A stretch of 64,000 nt of DNA, taken from assembly GCA_038214535.1 (NCBI GenBank), contig JBBQRS010000009.1:5062-69061 (forward strand). The letters run 5' to 3'. A program made the translations under genes and the position numbers. Numbering within the stretch: the first letter of the stretch is position 1; every line of letters starts with the position of its first letter. This document shows, one piece after another, positions 8,945 to 17,070 of this stretch. The notes beneath the pieces are model-generated. The model saw nothing but the letters and a program-made list of their open reading frames with translations, was not told the DNA's origin and made no database searches. The stretch is from JBBQRS01 sp038214535 (GTDB lineage Bacteria > Chloroflexota > Anaerolineae > CG2-30-64-16).

Positions 8945-10025
8945 TGAGCATCGCATCGCCGAAGCTGTAGAAACGATAGCGCTCGCGAATCGCTTCCTGG
9001 TAAGCGCGATCCATCAATTCTTTACCGGCGAACGCGCTGACCAGCATCAGCAGCGTCGAACGGGGCAGGTGAAAGTTGGTGATCATCGCATCCACGGCGC
9101 GGAAACGATGCCCCGGCTTGATGAACAGGTCCGTTTCGCCCTGAAACGCCGCGACCGTCTGCCAGCCGCACACCGACCCCTCGGGGATCTCGTCGCACGG
9201 TTTGAAACCGAGCGCGATCTTGGCGGCGCTCTCCAGCACGCGGACGGCCGTCGTGCCGATAGCGACCACCCGCCCGCCCGCCAGGCGCGTTTCGTTCACC
9301 GTGCGCGCCGCCTGAGAACTTAACTCCGCCCACTCGCGGTGAATCTCGTGCTGCGCGATCTCCTCTACCTGCACGGGCCAAAAGGTGTCCAGCCCGATGT
9401 GCAGCGTCACGAAGGCTATATTGACGCCGCGCGCCCGCAACTCCAGCAGGAGGTCGGGCGTGAAGTGCAACCCCGCCGTTGACGACGCGACGGAGCCCTC
9501 GATCCGGCTATAGACCGTCTGATAGCGTTCGGCGTCATCTAATGTGCTGTGGATATAAGGCGGCAGCGGCGTCTCGCCCACGTCCCACAACCACTCCTCG
9601 ACCGGTGGATCGAACGCCACGATGCGCCCGCCCGTCTCCGTCTCGTCGAGAATACGCGCCCGCACTTCATGCCGGCCGGTCGGGTCGTTCACCCTGACCT
9701 CTGCGCCGGGCCGCAGCCCCTTGCCGCCCACCAGGCACTCCCATGCCGTCGCTGCGTGTTCGCCCTGCGCAGGACGGAGCAAAAAAATCTCAACGGCCCC
9801 GCCGGTGGATTTGACGCCGTGCAGCCGCGCCGGGATCACGCGGCTGTCGTTGCCCACCAGCAGATCGCCGGGACGCAGGTAGGAAGGCAGATCGCTGAAG
9901 GTGCGGTGCGCCAGCTCGCCGCTCGCCCGCTCGACGACCAGCAGACGCGACGCATCGCGCGGCTTGATGGGCTGCTGCGCGATCAGTTCCGGCGGCAGCG
10001 CGTAATCGAAATCACTGGTTTTCAT
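8937..10025 (-). CDS. queA: tRNA preQ1(34) S-adenosylmethionine ribosyltransferase-isomerase
   Basis: Transfers and rearranges the ribosyl group of S-adenosylmethionine onto preQ1 at tRNA position 34, forming epoxyqueuosine in the queuosine pathway. The 362-aa length is typical. Recognisable family blocks are the N-terminal FDYALPPELIAQQP, DLLVGNDSRVIPARL, the central AERYQTVYS with SVASSTAGLHFT, and the C-terminal MITNFHLPRSTLLMLVSAF. The start ATG lies within the ruvB stop (ATGA overlap), so ruvB-queA is one transcript. No other queuosine gene is in this window. Confidence 0.97.
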   Translation of the reverse strand: MKTSDFDYALPPELIAQQPIKPRDASRLLVVERASGELAHRTFSDLPSYLRPGDLLVGNDSRVIPARLHGVKSTGGAVEIFLLRPAQGEHAATAWECLVGGKGLRPGAEVRVNDPTGRHEVRARILDETETGGRIVAFDPPVEEWLWDVGETPLPPYIHSTLDDAERYQTVYSRIEGSVASSTAGLHFTPDLLLELRARGVNIAFVTLHIGLDTFWPVQVEEIAQHEIHREWAELSSQAARTVNETRLAGGRVVAIGTTAVRVLESAAKIALGFKPCDEIPEGSVCGWQTVAAFQGETDLFIKPGHRFRAVDAMITNFHLPRSTLLMLVSAFAGKELMDRAYQEAIRERYRFYSFGDAMLIT

Positions 10026-11083
10026 GCGTTGTCAGATTCGCTGCCCGGTGGGGTGTTTCCGTTGAAGAGGGCCGGCTGGTCGGGCGATTCGGGATAGGGC
10101 TCGCCCAGATGCGCGTAGGCGCGTCGGGTTGCCACGCGGCCGCGGGGAGTGCGCTCCAGGAAGCCGAGTTGCAGCAGATATGGCTCGACGACATCCATGA
10201 TGGTATCGGGCTCTTCGGAGAGCGCCGCCGCAATGGTCTCCAGCCCGGCCGGCCCGCCGCGAAAGTCGCGGATCAGCCGGAAGAGCACCTGCCGGTCGAG
10301 GTTGTCCAGCCCCAGGTCGTCCACGTCGAGCAGTACCATCGCCTCACGGGCGACGTCGGCGGTGATGACCCCGTCGGCCCTGACCTGGGCATAGTCGCGC
10401 ACGCGGCGCAACATCCGCAAGGCGACGCGGGGCGTGCCGCGGCCGCGCCGGGCGATTTCCGAGACGCCCGCCTCGGTCGCGGTCACTTGCAGCAGTCCGG
10501 CGGCGCGCTCGACGATGCGCTCCATCGCTTCCGGCTCATAGAAGTCGAACCGGTAGACCGCCCCGAAGCGCGCCCGCAGCGGCGCGGTCATCAGGGCGAG
10601 GCGGGTGGTCGCGCCGATCAAGGTGAAGCGTGGCAGCTTGAGCCGGATGTTCCGCGCGCTCGGCCCCTTGCCGATGACGATATCCAGCGCGAAGTCTTCC
10701 ATCGCCGGGTAGAGCACTTCTTCGACGGCGCGGCCCAGGCGATGCACCTCGTCAATGAAGAGGATGTCGCCCTGGCGCAAATTGGTGAGAATTGCGGCCA
10801 GGTCGCCCGCCCGCTCGATGGCCGGCCCCGCCGTCACCTTCAGGCCGACGCCCATCTCGTTGCTGATGACGTGCGCCAGGGTAGTCTTGCCCAGGCCGGG
10901 CGGGCCGTAAAGCAGGACGTGATCCAGCGGCTCGCCCCGGCTGCGCGCGGCCTCGATGAGGATCATCAGGTTCTCGCGCAACCGGTCTTGCCCGACCATC
11001 TCGGTCAGGCTGTGGGGGCGCAGGGCCGCATCCACCACGACTTCTTCGGGGCGGCTCTGGGGTGCAATTGGGCGGTCAACCAT
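10022..11083 (-). CDS. ruvB: Holliday junction branch migration helicase RuvB
   Basis: AAA+ motor of the RuvAB complex that drives branch migration of Holliday junctions in recombinational repair. The protein is 353 aa, the normal length. It has Walker A GPPGLGKT at residues 60-67, Walker B ILFIDEVHRL with Asp111-Glu112, sensor 1 IGATTR, and a C-terminal winged-helix domain (FLERTPRGRVATRRAYAHLG). It is transcribed with queA. RuvA and RuvC are not in the window. An extended -10 element lies about 26 bases upstream of the start, with a GGAG Shine-Dalgarno sequence between. Confidence 0.98.
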   Translation of the reverse strand: MVDRPIAPQSRPEEVVVDAALRPHSLTEMVGQDRLRENLMILIEAARSRGEPLDHVLLYGPPGLGKTTLAHVISNEMGVGLKVTAGPAIERAGDLAAILTNLRQGDILFIDEVHRLGRAVEEVLYPAMEDFALDIVIGKGPSARNIRLKLPRFTLIGATTRLALMTAPLRARFGAVYRFDFYEPEAMERIVERAAGLLQVTATEAGVSEIARRGRGTPRVALRMLRRVRDYAQVRADGVITADVAREAMVLLDVDDLGLDNLDRQVLFRLIRDFRGGPAGLETIAAALSEEPDTIMDVVEPYLLQLGFLERTPRGRVATRRAYAHLGEPYPESPDQPALFNGNTPPGSESDNA

Positions 11084-11109
11084 CGGTTTTTTGTTACTCC
11101 GTAGCGCAC

Positions 11110-11118
11110 ATTATACCA
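11110..11118 (-). promoter_or_regulatory. Extended -10 element for ruvB-queA
   Basis: On the minus strand this reads TGGTATAAT, an extended -10 (TGnTATAAT). No good -35 is seen. The transcript would carry a short leader with GGAG before ruvB. Confidence 0.45.
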
Positions 11119-11187
11119 GAAACACCGCACATGGGATATCAGGGATTCCAAAGCAGGTTCAAAACTTAAAGTTCGTATGCGCGCCGG

Positions 11188-11216
11188 TTGACGAGCAACA
11201 TATTCCGTGGTATAAA
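11188..11216 (+). promoter_or_regulatory. Predicted promoter of the DksA/TraR-like gene
   Basis: TTGACG at 11188-11193 and TATAAA at 11211-11216, with the ideal 17-base spacer. The coding start is about 80 bases downstream. Confidence 0.6.
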
Positions 11217-11295
11217 ACGACAACTTTGCGCCCGGCAGCGAAATGTGCCTGCCGCAAAGCGTTGAGTCGCTGTGATTTTACAGGAGTGGATGTTG

Positions 11296-11682
11296 ATGGT
11301 AACCCGGGAAGAAATTGCGTTACAGGAACGCCAGAAACTTTTAGACGAAGCGGAGCGCATCAAGGGCGCGCTCGAGCACCTCCGTGAAGCCATGAAAGAA
11401 GAAGTGGACGTTGATGCGGAAGAGGGCGACCCGGACTTGATCGAGCGCGAGAAAAACGTGGCGCTCTCTAACCAACTCGAGCGCAAGCTAGAGGGTGTGC
11501 AGGCGGCATTGCGCGCGATTGAGAAGGGCCGCTACGGCATTTGCGAGCGTTGCAACAAGGAGATTGACCCCGAGAGGCTGGAGGTGCGGCCCGATGCCAC
11601 GTTATGCCTCCAATGTCAGGTCGAGGTCGAGAAGCTCATCAAGCGGGGGCTGATGCCGACCCCGCCGCCCGATATCCAGTAA
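11296..11682 (+). CDS. DksA/TraR-family C4 zinc-finger protein
   Basis: Small 128-aa protein: a long charged coiled-coil (residues ~5-78), then a C4 zinc finger with Cys83, Cys86, Cys104 and Cys107 (GICERCNKEIDPERL ... LCLQCQ). DksA/TraR proteins bind the secondary channel of RNA polymerase and tune initiation; the acidic run at residues 35-52 would sit at the coiled-coil side. I chose ATG 11296 because CAGGAG ends nine bases before it. The upstream in-frame ATG at 11290 is too close to that site and GTG 11272 lies before it. The gene stands alone with its own promoter. Whether it is a DksA, a TraR or a YocK-type protein cannot be settled by eye. Confidence 0.88.
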   Translation: MVTREEIALQERQKLLDEAERIKGALEHLREAMKEEVDVDAEEGDPDLIEREKNVALSNQLERKLEGVQAALRAIEKGRYGICERCNKEIDPERLEVRPDATLCLQCQVEVEKLIKRGLMPTPPPDIQ

Positions 11683-11770
11683 GCGCCCTGCGGTCAAAGC
11701 AATCTCACCACGATTGAGCGTCAGGGGCGATTTGCATGTGTCACTCGCCATGCAGTTCACATAACACGCA

Positions 11771-11829
11771 GACCCGTTCCGGAGTGCGGGTCAGGCCAGG
11801 CATTTATCCGCCGGTCTGGCCCGTTTTTT
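11771..11829 (+). promoter_or_regulatory. Candidate transcription attenuator in the upp leader
   Basis: Two structures compete here. Hairpin 1 pairs GACCCG (11771-11776) with CGGGTC (11787-11792); its loop contains TTCCGGAGTG, which partly resembles the PyrR-binding loop (UCCNGNGAGG). A terminator-like stem pairs CGGGTCAG (11787-11794) with CTGGCCCG (11816-11823) with one G-U pair, directly before TTTTTT (11824-11829). A shorter stem, GGCCAG with CTGGCC, is compatible with hairpin 1. The segment 11787-11792 is shared, as expected for a switch. PyrR control is only a suggestion. Confidence 0.5.
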
Positions 11830-11853
11830 GCGCCCAAAGGGGAGAACCGAACC

Positions 11854-12486
11854 ATGTCCACACCCAACGTCTTCGTTACCGGCCACCCGCTGATCCAGCA
11901 CAAGTTAGCCATTTTGCGCGACAAGACCACCGAATCGAAGAAGTTCCGCGAATTGGTCCGCGAGATTTCGATGCTGTTGACCTATGAAGCCACCGCCGAC
12001 CTGGGGCTGACGCCCTGCGATGTGGAGACGCCGATGGGGACGGCGCACTGTCAGGAGTTGACCGAGGCGATCGGGTTGGTACCGATCTTGCGGGCCGGCC
12101 TCGGCATGGTAGAAGGCGCCTGGGAGATGATGCCCGGCGCGGAGGTGTGGCATATCGGCCTGTTTCGCGATGAACAGACGCTGCGCCCGGTGCAGTATTA
12201 CAACAAGCTGCCGATCGCGCCCACCGTGCAGGTGTGCCTGGTGCTCGACCCGATGCTGGCGACGGGCGGCTCAGCCGTCGCCACGATAGACATCCTCAAG
12301 CAGTGGGGCGCGCAGCGGATCAAATACGTGGGCATCATCGGTGCGCCGGAAGGCGTGGCGCGCTTGCACGCCGCGCATCCGGATGTGCCGATCCACCTCG
12401 CGGACATTGACATCAAGTTGAACGAGATCGGGTATATCGTCCCCGGCCTGGGCGACGCCGGCGACCGGCAGTTCGGCACGGCGTGA
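11854..12486 (+). CDS. upp: Uracil phosphoribosyltransferase
   Basis: Salvages uracil to UMP using PRPP. The 210-aa length is standard. The PRPP-binding loop DPMLATGGS is at residues 132-140, VPILRAGLGMVEG near 77-89 forms the other side of the active site, and the C-terminal GLGDAGDRQFGT is the uracil-binding end of the family. The ATG at 11854 follows AAGGGGAG (11837-11844). The leader carries a hairpin and an intrinsic-terminator-like stem that could attenuate transcription. The next gene, a dCMP-deaminase-like enzyme, follows at once, giving a small pyrimidine salvage operon. Confidence 0.98.
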   Translation: MSTPNVFVTGHPLIQHKLAILRDKTTESKKFRELVREISMLLTYEATADLGLTPCDVETPMGTAHCQELTEAIGLVPILRAGLGMVEGAWEMMPGAEVWHIGLFRDEQTLRPVQYYNKLPIAPTVQVCLVLDPMLATGGSAVATIDILKQWGAQRIKYVGIIGAPEGVARLHAAHPDVPIHLADIDIKLNEIGYIVPGLGDAGDRQFGTA

Positions 12487-12506
12487 ACGCACAGGGAGAC
12501 GCAATC

Positions 12507-12965
<459 letters not shown>

Positions 12966-13023
12966 GGCGAGGGTCTTCCGCAATTCTCGCCCTGCCGGTT
13001 TTTTCCCTGCGCGCAGGTCATGC

Positions 13024-13029
13024 TATACT
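13024..13029 (+). promoter_or_regulatory. -10 element of tRNA-Lys
   Basis: TATACT about 12 bases upstream of the mature tRNA. The -35 region is poor, so support is modest. Confidence 0.35.
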
Positions 13030-13040
13030 ATTGAGGCTAC

Positions 13041-13116
<76 letters not shown>

Positions 13117-13121
13117 AGCCG

Positions 13122-13157
13122 GGCCAGGCAGACATCACTGCCTGGCCTCGTGTTTTT
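13122..13157 (+). terminator. Intrinsic terminator after tRNA-Lys
   Basis: A perfect ten-base-pair stem, GGCCAGGCAG (13122-13131) with CTGCCTGGCC (13138-13147), and a six-base loop, followed by TCGTGTTTTT. Confidence 0.75.
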
Positions 13158-13174
13158 ACATGGAGTTCGCGTCT

Positions 13175-14776
13175 ATGCGACACACTTCCCGCTTTCTGTG
13201 GATCGGGCTGGCCTTCTTGCTCTCGGCATGTATGCAAGTCCCGACCCGAACCGATACGCCGTCTGCACTTCCCACCCTCACCGCCCCCACCGCTACATCC
13301 GAAGCCGAACCGATCGTCGCGCCGGAAGTGACGCCCGTACCCACGGTCGCGCCCACTGCCGAACCCGCACTGGTGACTCAGCCTCTTTTTGCGCCCCTGA
13401 GCGACGCGCAAATTCTGATGGAGACGCTGCGCCCCGAAGCCGAGATGACGCCCGAAGGTACGGCCGACATGACGCGCTATGACATGACTGTGCAGTTGGC
13501 CGACGACCTGAGCGCCGTCACCGGCGAGGCGACCATCCGCTACACCAATCGCGAGGCGGTCCCGCTTGATGCGCTCTATCTGCATCTTTTCCCCAATCTG
13601 TGGGACGGTGGGCTGACGGCGGCTAATGTGAAGGTGGACGGCGCGCCTGTCGAAATTGCGTGGCCGTCGGGCGACGACATCCTCGGCGGCGTGCTGCCCG
13701 CGCCGCTGATGCCGGGCGAAACCGTGGAGCTTGCGCTGGAGTTCGCCATGGATGTGCCGTCGGGCGACGGCGTGGGCAATTATGGTGAGTTCGCCTATCA
13801 GGACGGTATTCTGGCGTTGGCGCACTTCTACCCGACGATGGTGGTCTATGATACGGATTGGCGGCTCGAGACGCCGTCGTCGCAGGGTGACGTGATCTTC
13901 AACGACGCCAGCCTGTATGACGTGACCTTCATCGCGCCCACCGGCATGAAGGTGGCGGCGACCGGCGCGACCGTGGAGAGCCGCGATCTGCCCGATGGCC
14001 GCACGGCCTGGCATCTGGTGGGCGGCCCGATGCGCGATTTTAATATTGTCGCAAGCAAGTCCTACGCGTCTGAAGCCCAGCAGGTCGGCGGGGTCGAAGT
14101 GACCAGTTATTTCCTGCCGGAGGATAAGACGGGCGGCGAACTGGCGCTGAAATATGCCGCCGATGCGCTGCGCGTCTACGGGGACGCGTTCGGGCCGTAT
14201 CCGTATCGCGAGCTGGATGTGGGCGCCACGGCGACCGAGGCCGGCGGGATCGAGTACCCCGGGCTGGTCGTCGTCGCGCGCGCGCTGTATCAGGCTGCCG
14301 ACCCCACGGGCTTCTTTCAGGCCGCGACGGCGCATGAAGTGGCGCATCAGTGGTGGTACAACGTGGTCGGCAACGACCAGATCAACGACCCCTGGCTGGA
14401 TGAGGCGACCGCGCAATACGCGACGGAGCTATATTACGGCCATGTCTACGGGCCGGGCGGCGCGGCAGCGTTCGAGAAATCGCTGGATGACCGCTGGGCG
14501 CGCGTGGATCACGCCGACAAGCCCATCGGCCTGCCCGTCGAGGACTATGTGGACCGTGAGTATGGGGCCATCGTCTACGGGCGAGGGCCGCTGTTTCTCA
14601 ATGCCCTGCGTGACCGCATCGGTGGGGAGAAGATGACGGAGTTCTTGCGGCGCTACTACGAGGAAAATCGCTGGGGCATCGCCACGCCCGCGCGCTTCGA
14701 GGCGTTGGCCGAAGAAGTCTCCGGTCAGGACCTCAGCGACCTGTTCGCGGAATGGGTTTACGGACTGCCCCAATAA
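13175..14776 (+). CDS. M1-family zinc metallopeptidase, lipoprotein
   Basis: Secreted, lipid-anchored aminopeptidase-like protein of 533 aa. The signal peptide MRHTSRFLWIGLAFLLSAC ends in a lipobox, followed by a Pro/Thr-rich spacer to about residue 70. The beta-rich N-terminal domain then leads into a thermolysin-like domain. The zinc motif HEVAH is at 387-391 and the third ligand Glu at 410 (HExxH-x18-E, inside DPWLDEATAQY). EAGGIEYPGL replaces the GAMEN exopeptidase motif, which is a common variant in bacterial M1 proteins. ATG 13175 is preferred over 13160 because GGAG lies nine bases before it and the signal peptide then begins with Arg. It acts outside the membrane; substrate unknown. 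Confidence 0.9.
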   Translation: MRHTSRFLWIGLAFLLSACMQVPTRTDTPSALPTLTAPTATSEAEPIVAPEVTPVPTVAPTAEPALVTQPLFAPLSDAQILMETLRPEAEMTPEGTADMTRYDMTVQLADDLSAVTGEATIRYTNREAVPLDALYLHLFPNLWDGGLTAANVKVDGAPVEIAWPSGDDILGGVLPAPLMPGETVELALEFAMDVPSGDGVGNYGEFAYQDGILALAHFYPTMVVYDTDWRLETPSSQGDVIFNDASLYDVTFIAPTGMKVAATGATVESRDLPDGRTAWHLVGGPMRDFNIVASKSYASEAQQVGGVEVTSYFLPEDKTGGELALKYAADALRVYGDAFGPYPYRELDVGATATEAGGIEYPGLVVVARALYQAADPTGFFQAATAHEVAHQWWYNVVGNDQINDPWLDEATAQYATELYYGHVYGPGGAAAFEKSLDDRWARVDHADKPIGLPVEDYVDREYGAIVYGRGPLFLNALRDRIGGEKMTEFLRRYYEENRWGIATPARFEALAEEVSGQDLSDLFAEWVYGLPQ

Positions 14777-14786
14777 GCTCCCAAGC

Positions 14787-14847
14787 CTTTGTAGTGACGG
14801 CTTTAGCCGTTGCGTGCGCCAAAACGGCTGAAGCCGTCACTACGAAG
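14787..14847. repeat. Palindromic intergenic repeat, copy 1
   Basis: Two 25-base arms (14787-14811 and 14823-14847) pair with two mismatches; the core is GTAGTGACGGCTTTAGCCGT. The right arm covers the stop codon of the histidine kinase gene. It lies between convergent genes, so it may also end transcription. A near-identical element is at 29060-29124. Confidence 0.85.
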
Positions 14848-16228
14848 GCTGACCGGCCAGGGGTAGGGTAAGCGTGAAGGTTGCGCCGTGGCCCGGCGCG
14901 CTTTCTACGGTGAGATTGCCGCCATGCGCCAGCGCCAACTGGCAGGCGATGGCCAGCCCCAGCCCTGCCCCGCCGCCGCGCCGGCTGCGGCTTTTGTCGG
15001 CGCGATAGAAGCGGTCGAAGACGTAGGGCAGGTCTTCCGGCGCGATGCCGCTGCCGGTATCCTCCACGATCAGCCGCGCCTCTCCCTCCGCCTGCTCGAC
15101 CCGTATGGTGACGCTGCCTCCTGCGGGTGTGTGCCGCAACGCATTGCTCACCAGGTTTCGCACGATCTGCCCCAGCCGATCTCGGTCGCCGAGAACGATG
15201 GCTTCGCGCGCTGCCTGCTCTAATTTGAGTTGTATCCCGGCAGATTCGGCGGGCGGGCCGAAGTTCGCGGCCGCAACCTGCGCCACCTCTCGCACGTCCA
15301 AAGGCTGGGCGTCCATCCGGAGTTGCCCCGCTTCGGCCAGCGCCAGATCGCGCAAATCGTCCACCAGGCGGGTGAGCAGGCGCGTCTCGTCGTATAGCCC
15401 GGCGATTTGCGCCTGATCCAGCGGGTAGATGCCGTCGAGCATGGCCTGCAAGTTGCCCTGGATCACGGTCAGCGGAGTGCGCAATTCGTGCGCGACGTCG
15501 GCCATTACATGCCGGCGCAGCGCCTCGGCGTCCTCCAGGTTGGCCGCCATACCGTTGAAGGTGCGTCCGAGTTCTGCGAGCTCGTCCTCGCCCACGGCTT
15601 CGACCCGCTGCGAGAGATCCCCGGTGGAAATCGCGCCCGCCGCGCCGGTCAATCGTCTCAGGGGTGAAGTCAGTCGCCGGCTCATCCAAAGCCCGACAAA
15701 CAGGGCCAGCGCAACCGCAGCGAGCGCGGCCAACAACAGCGCGCGTTGCACGGCAGCGAGAAACGCCTGGCCGGGGTCGTCGAGCACCAGATCGGCGGAT
15801 GCCAGCGTGAGCAACGTACCCACCTGTTGCCCCGAGGCGGTGGTGATCGGCAAACCGTGGGCAAGCAGCGCCGGTGAAAGCGTCTGCCCTGTCAACTCGC
15901 CGGTTGGGTCGGCGACCACGCGGCCTGTGTCGTCCGCCAGCACCGCCCGGAATCCGCCGCGCCGACCACGGCCGCCCATCATCTGCCCCATGCCCTGACC
16001 GGGCGCGGTCTCTTCTAATAGAGGCTCCACGCCCTGCCATGTCCCGTATGTTGCGTAGTACGTGGCGAGGTTTTCGACCGCCTGGGGTGACAACATCATG
16101 TTACTGCGCACGACATACTGGCGGAACTCATCGCCGGTGGCGCGCAACACCACCGCCGCAACAACGGCCACGGCCAGCAACGCGACGGCGACAAAGGCCA
16201 GGGTCAGCTTGACCCAGAGGCGGTTCAC
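14840..16228 (-). CDS. Sensor histidine kinase (HAMP-HisKA-HATPase)
   Basis: Membrane two-component kinase of 462 aa. Helix 1 (residues 8-29) and helix 2 (~160-181) bracket an extracytoplasmic sensor of about 130 residues, rich in Gly/Met near 78-93. A HAMP linker follows (SRRLTSPLRRLTGAAGAIS). The phosphoacceptor His247 lies in DVAHELRTPL. The ATP-binding part has the N box NLVSNALRHTP, the G1 box DTGSGIAPEDL, the F box FDRFYRADKS and the G2 box GGAGLGLAIA. All required motifs are present. Its start overlaps the end of the response regulator gene by four bases. The architecture is BaeS/ArlS-like, and the signal is unknown. The stop codon falls in the palindromic repeat at 14787-14847. Confidence 0.95.
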   Translation of the reverse strand: MNRLWVKLTLAFVAVALLAVAVVAAVVLRATGDEFRQYVVRSNMMLSPQAVENLATYYATYGTWQGVEPLLEETAPGQGMGQMMGGRGRRGGFRAVLADDTGRVVADPTGELTGQTLSPALLAHGLPITTASGQQVGTLLTLASADLVLDDPGQAFLAAVQRALLLAALAAVALALFVGLWMSRRLTSPLRRLTGAAGAISTGDLSQRVEAVGEDELAELGRTFNGMAANLEDAEALRRHVMADVAHELRTPLTVIQGNLQAMLDGIYPLDQAQIAGLYDETRLLTRLVDDLRDLALAEAGQLRMDAQPLDVREVAQVAAANFGPPAESAGIQLKLEQAAREAIVLGDRDRLGQIVRNLVSNALRHTPAGGSVTIRVEQAEGEARLIVEDTGSGIAPEDLPYVFDRFYRADKSRSRRGGGAGLGLAIACQLALAHGGNLTVESAPGHGATFTLTLPLAGQPS

Positions 16229-16923
16229 GAAGCGTCTCCGTCGTGGTCTTCAAACTTATAGCCGACGCCGTAAACCGTTTGGATGTAGCGCGGCCGGCGT
16301 GGGTCGTCGCCCAGCTTGGCGCGCAGGTTCTTGATGTGCGCGTCTACCGTGCGCTCGTAACCCTCATAGGCGTAGCCCTGCACCCGGTCGAGCAGGTCGA
16401 GCCGCGTGAAAGCGCGTCCGGGGTGATGCAGCATCACGACCAGCAGGTCGAACTCGGTCGGCGTCAGGTCGAGCAGCCGGCCCGCGCGGGTTGCCCGATG
16501 CGCCGTTACGTCAACCTCGAGGTCGCCCGCCCCAAGCACTTCATTCACCGGCGCAGCGCCAGAGGTGCGCCTTAACACCGCGCGCACGCGCGCGACCAGC
16601 TCGCGCGGGTTGAACGGTTTTGCCACGTAATCATCCGCGCCCAGCTCAAGCCCGATGATGCGGTCGGTATCGTCTACCCGCGCGGTCAGCATGATGATCG
16701 GGGTATCGCCCGCGCGACGGAGCGCCCGCGCGACTTCCAACCCATCTATGCCCGGCAACATCAGGTCCAGGATCACCAGATCGGGCTTTTCGCGGCGCGC
16801 CTGAATCAGCGCCGTCTGGCCGTCAGTTGCGGTCACCACCGTGTAGCCCGCCTGCTCCAGATAAGACCGCACCAGTTTGACGATTTTTGCCTCGTCATCT
16901 ACCACCAGGATTTTCGCGCCCAT
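16225..16923 (-). CDS. OmpR/PhoB-family response regulator
   Basis: Two-component DNA-binding regulator of 232 aa, partner of the adjacent kinase. The receiver domain has the acidic pair at Asp9-Asp10, phosphoacceptor Asp53 (VILDLMLPGIDG), Thr80 and Lys102 (AKPFNPREL). The C-terminal winged helix (residues ~130-228) has the typical DLTPTEFDLLVVMLHHPGR start and the end VYGVGYKFE. A GAGGTGAT Shine-Dalgarno sequence precedes ATG 16923. Regulator and kinase form an operon reading away from the lipoprotein gene at 17071. The target genes are unknown; self-regulation through the 147-base divergent gap is plausible. Confidence 0.96.
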   Translation of the reverse strand: MGAKILVVDDEAKIVKLVRSYLEQAGYTVVTATDGQTALIQARREKPDLVILDLMLPGIDGLEVARALRRAGDTPIIMLTARVDDTDRIIGLELGADDYVAKPFNPRELVARVRAVLRRTSGAAPVNEVLGAGDLEVDVTAHRATRAGRLLDLTPTEFDLLVVMLHHPGRAFTRLDLLDRVQGYAYEGYERTVDAHIKNLRAKLGDDPRRPRYIQTVYGVGYKFEDHDGDAS

Positions 16924-16987
16924 GAATCATCACCTCTCTCTGGGTCTGACCTATCGCCGCATTTGATCGGTTTGCGCCGTGTGATGC

Positions 16988-16993
16988 TATAAT
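16988..16993 (+). promoter_or_regulatory. -10 element upstream of the tandem-domain lipoprotein
   Basis: TATAAT. The nearest -35-like hexamer, TTGATC at 16963-16968, is 19 bases away, which is slightly long. Confidence 0.4.
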
Positions 16994-17070
16994 GCCGTGT
17001 GCTCCGCTTCGACCGGCCGCTGCGACGTTGCGAGCGATGGGTACAATCTACCTGCCGGAAAGGACAGGGT

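Noticed and set aside
14733..16040. Minus-strand open frame of 435 codons within the kinase region
   Set aside because: Same strand but another frame of the histidine kinase gene; Arg/Gly/Ala-rich, no motif.
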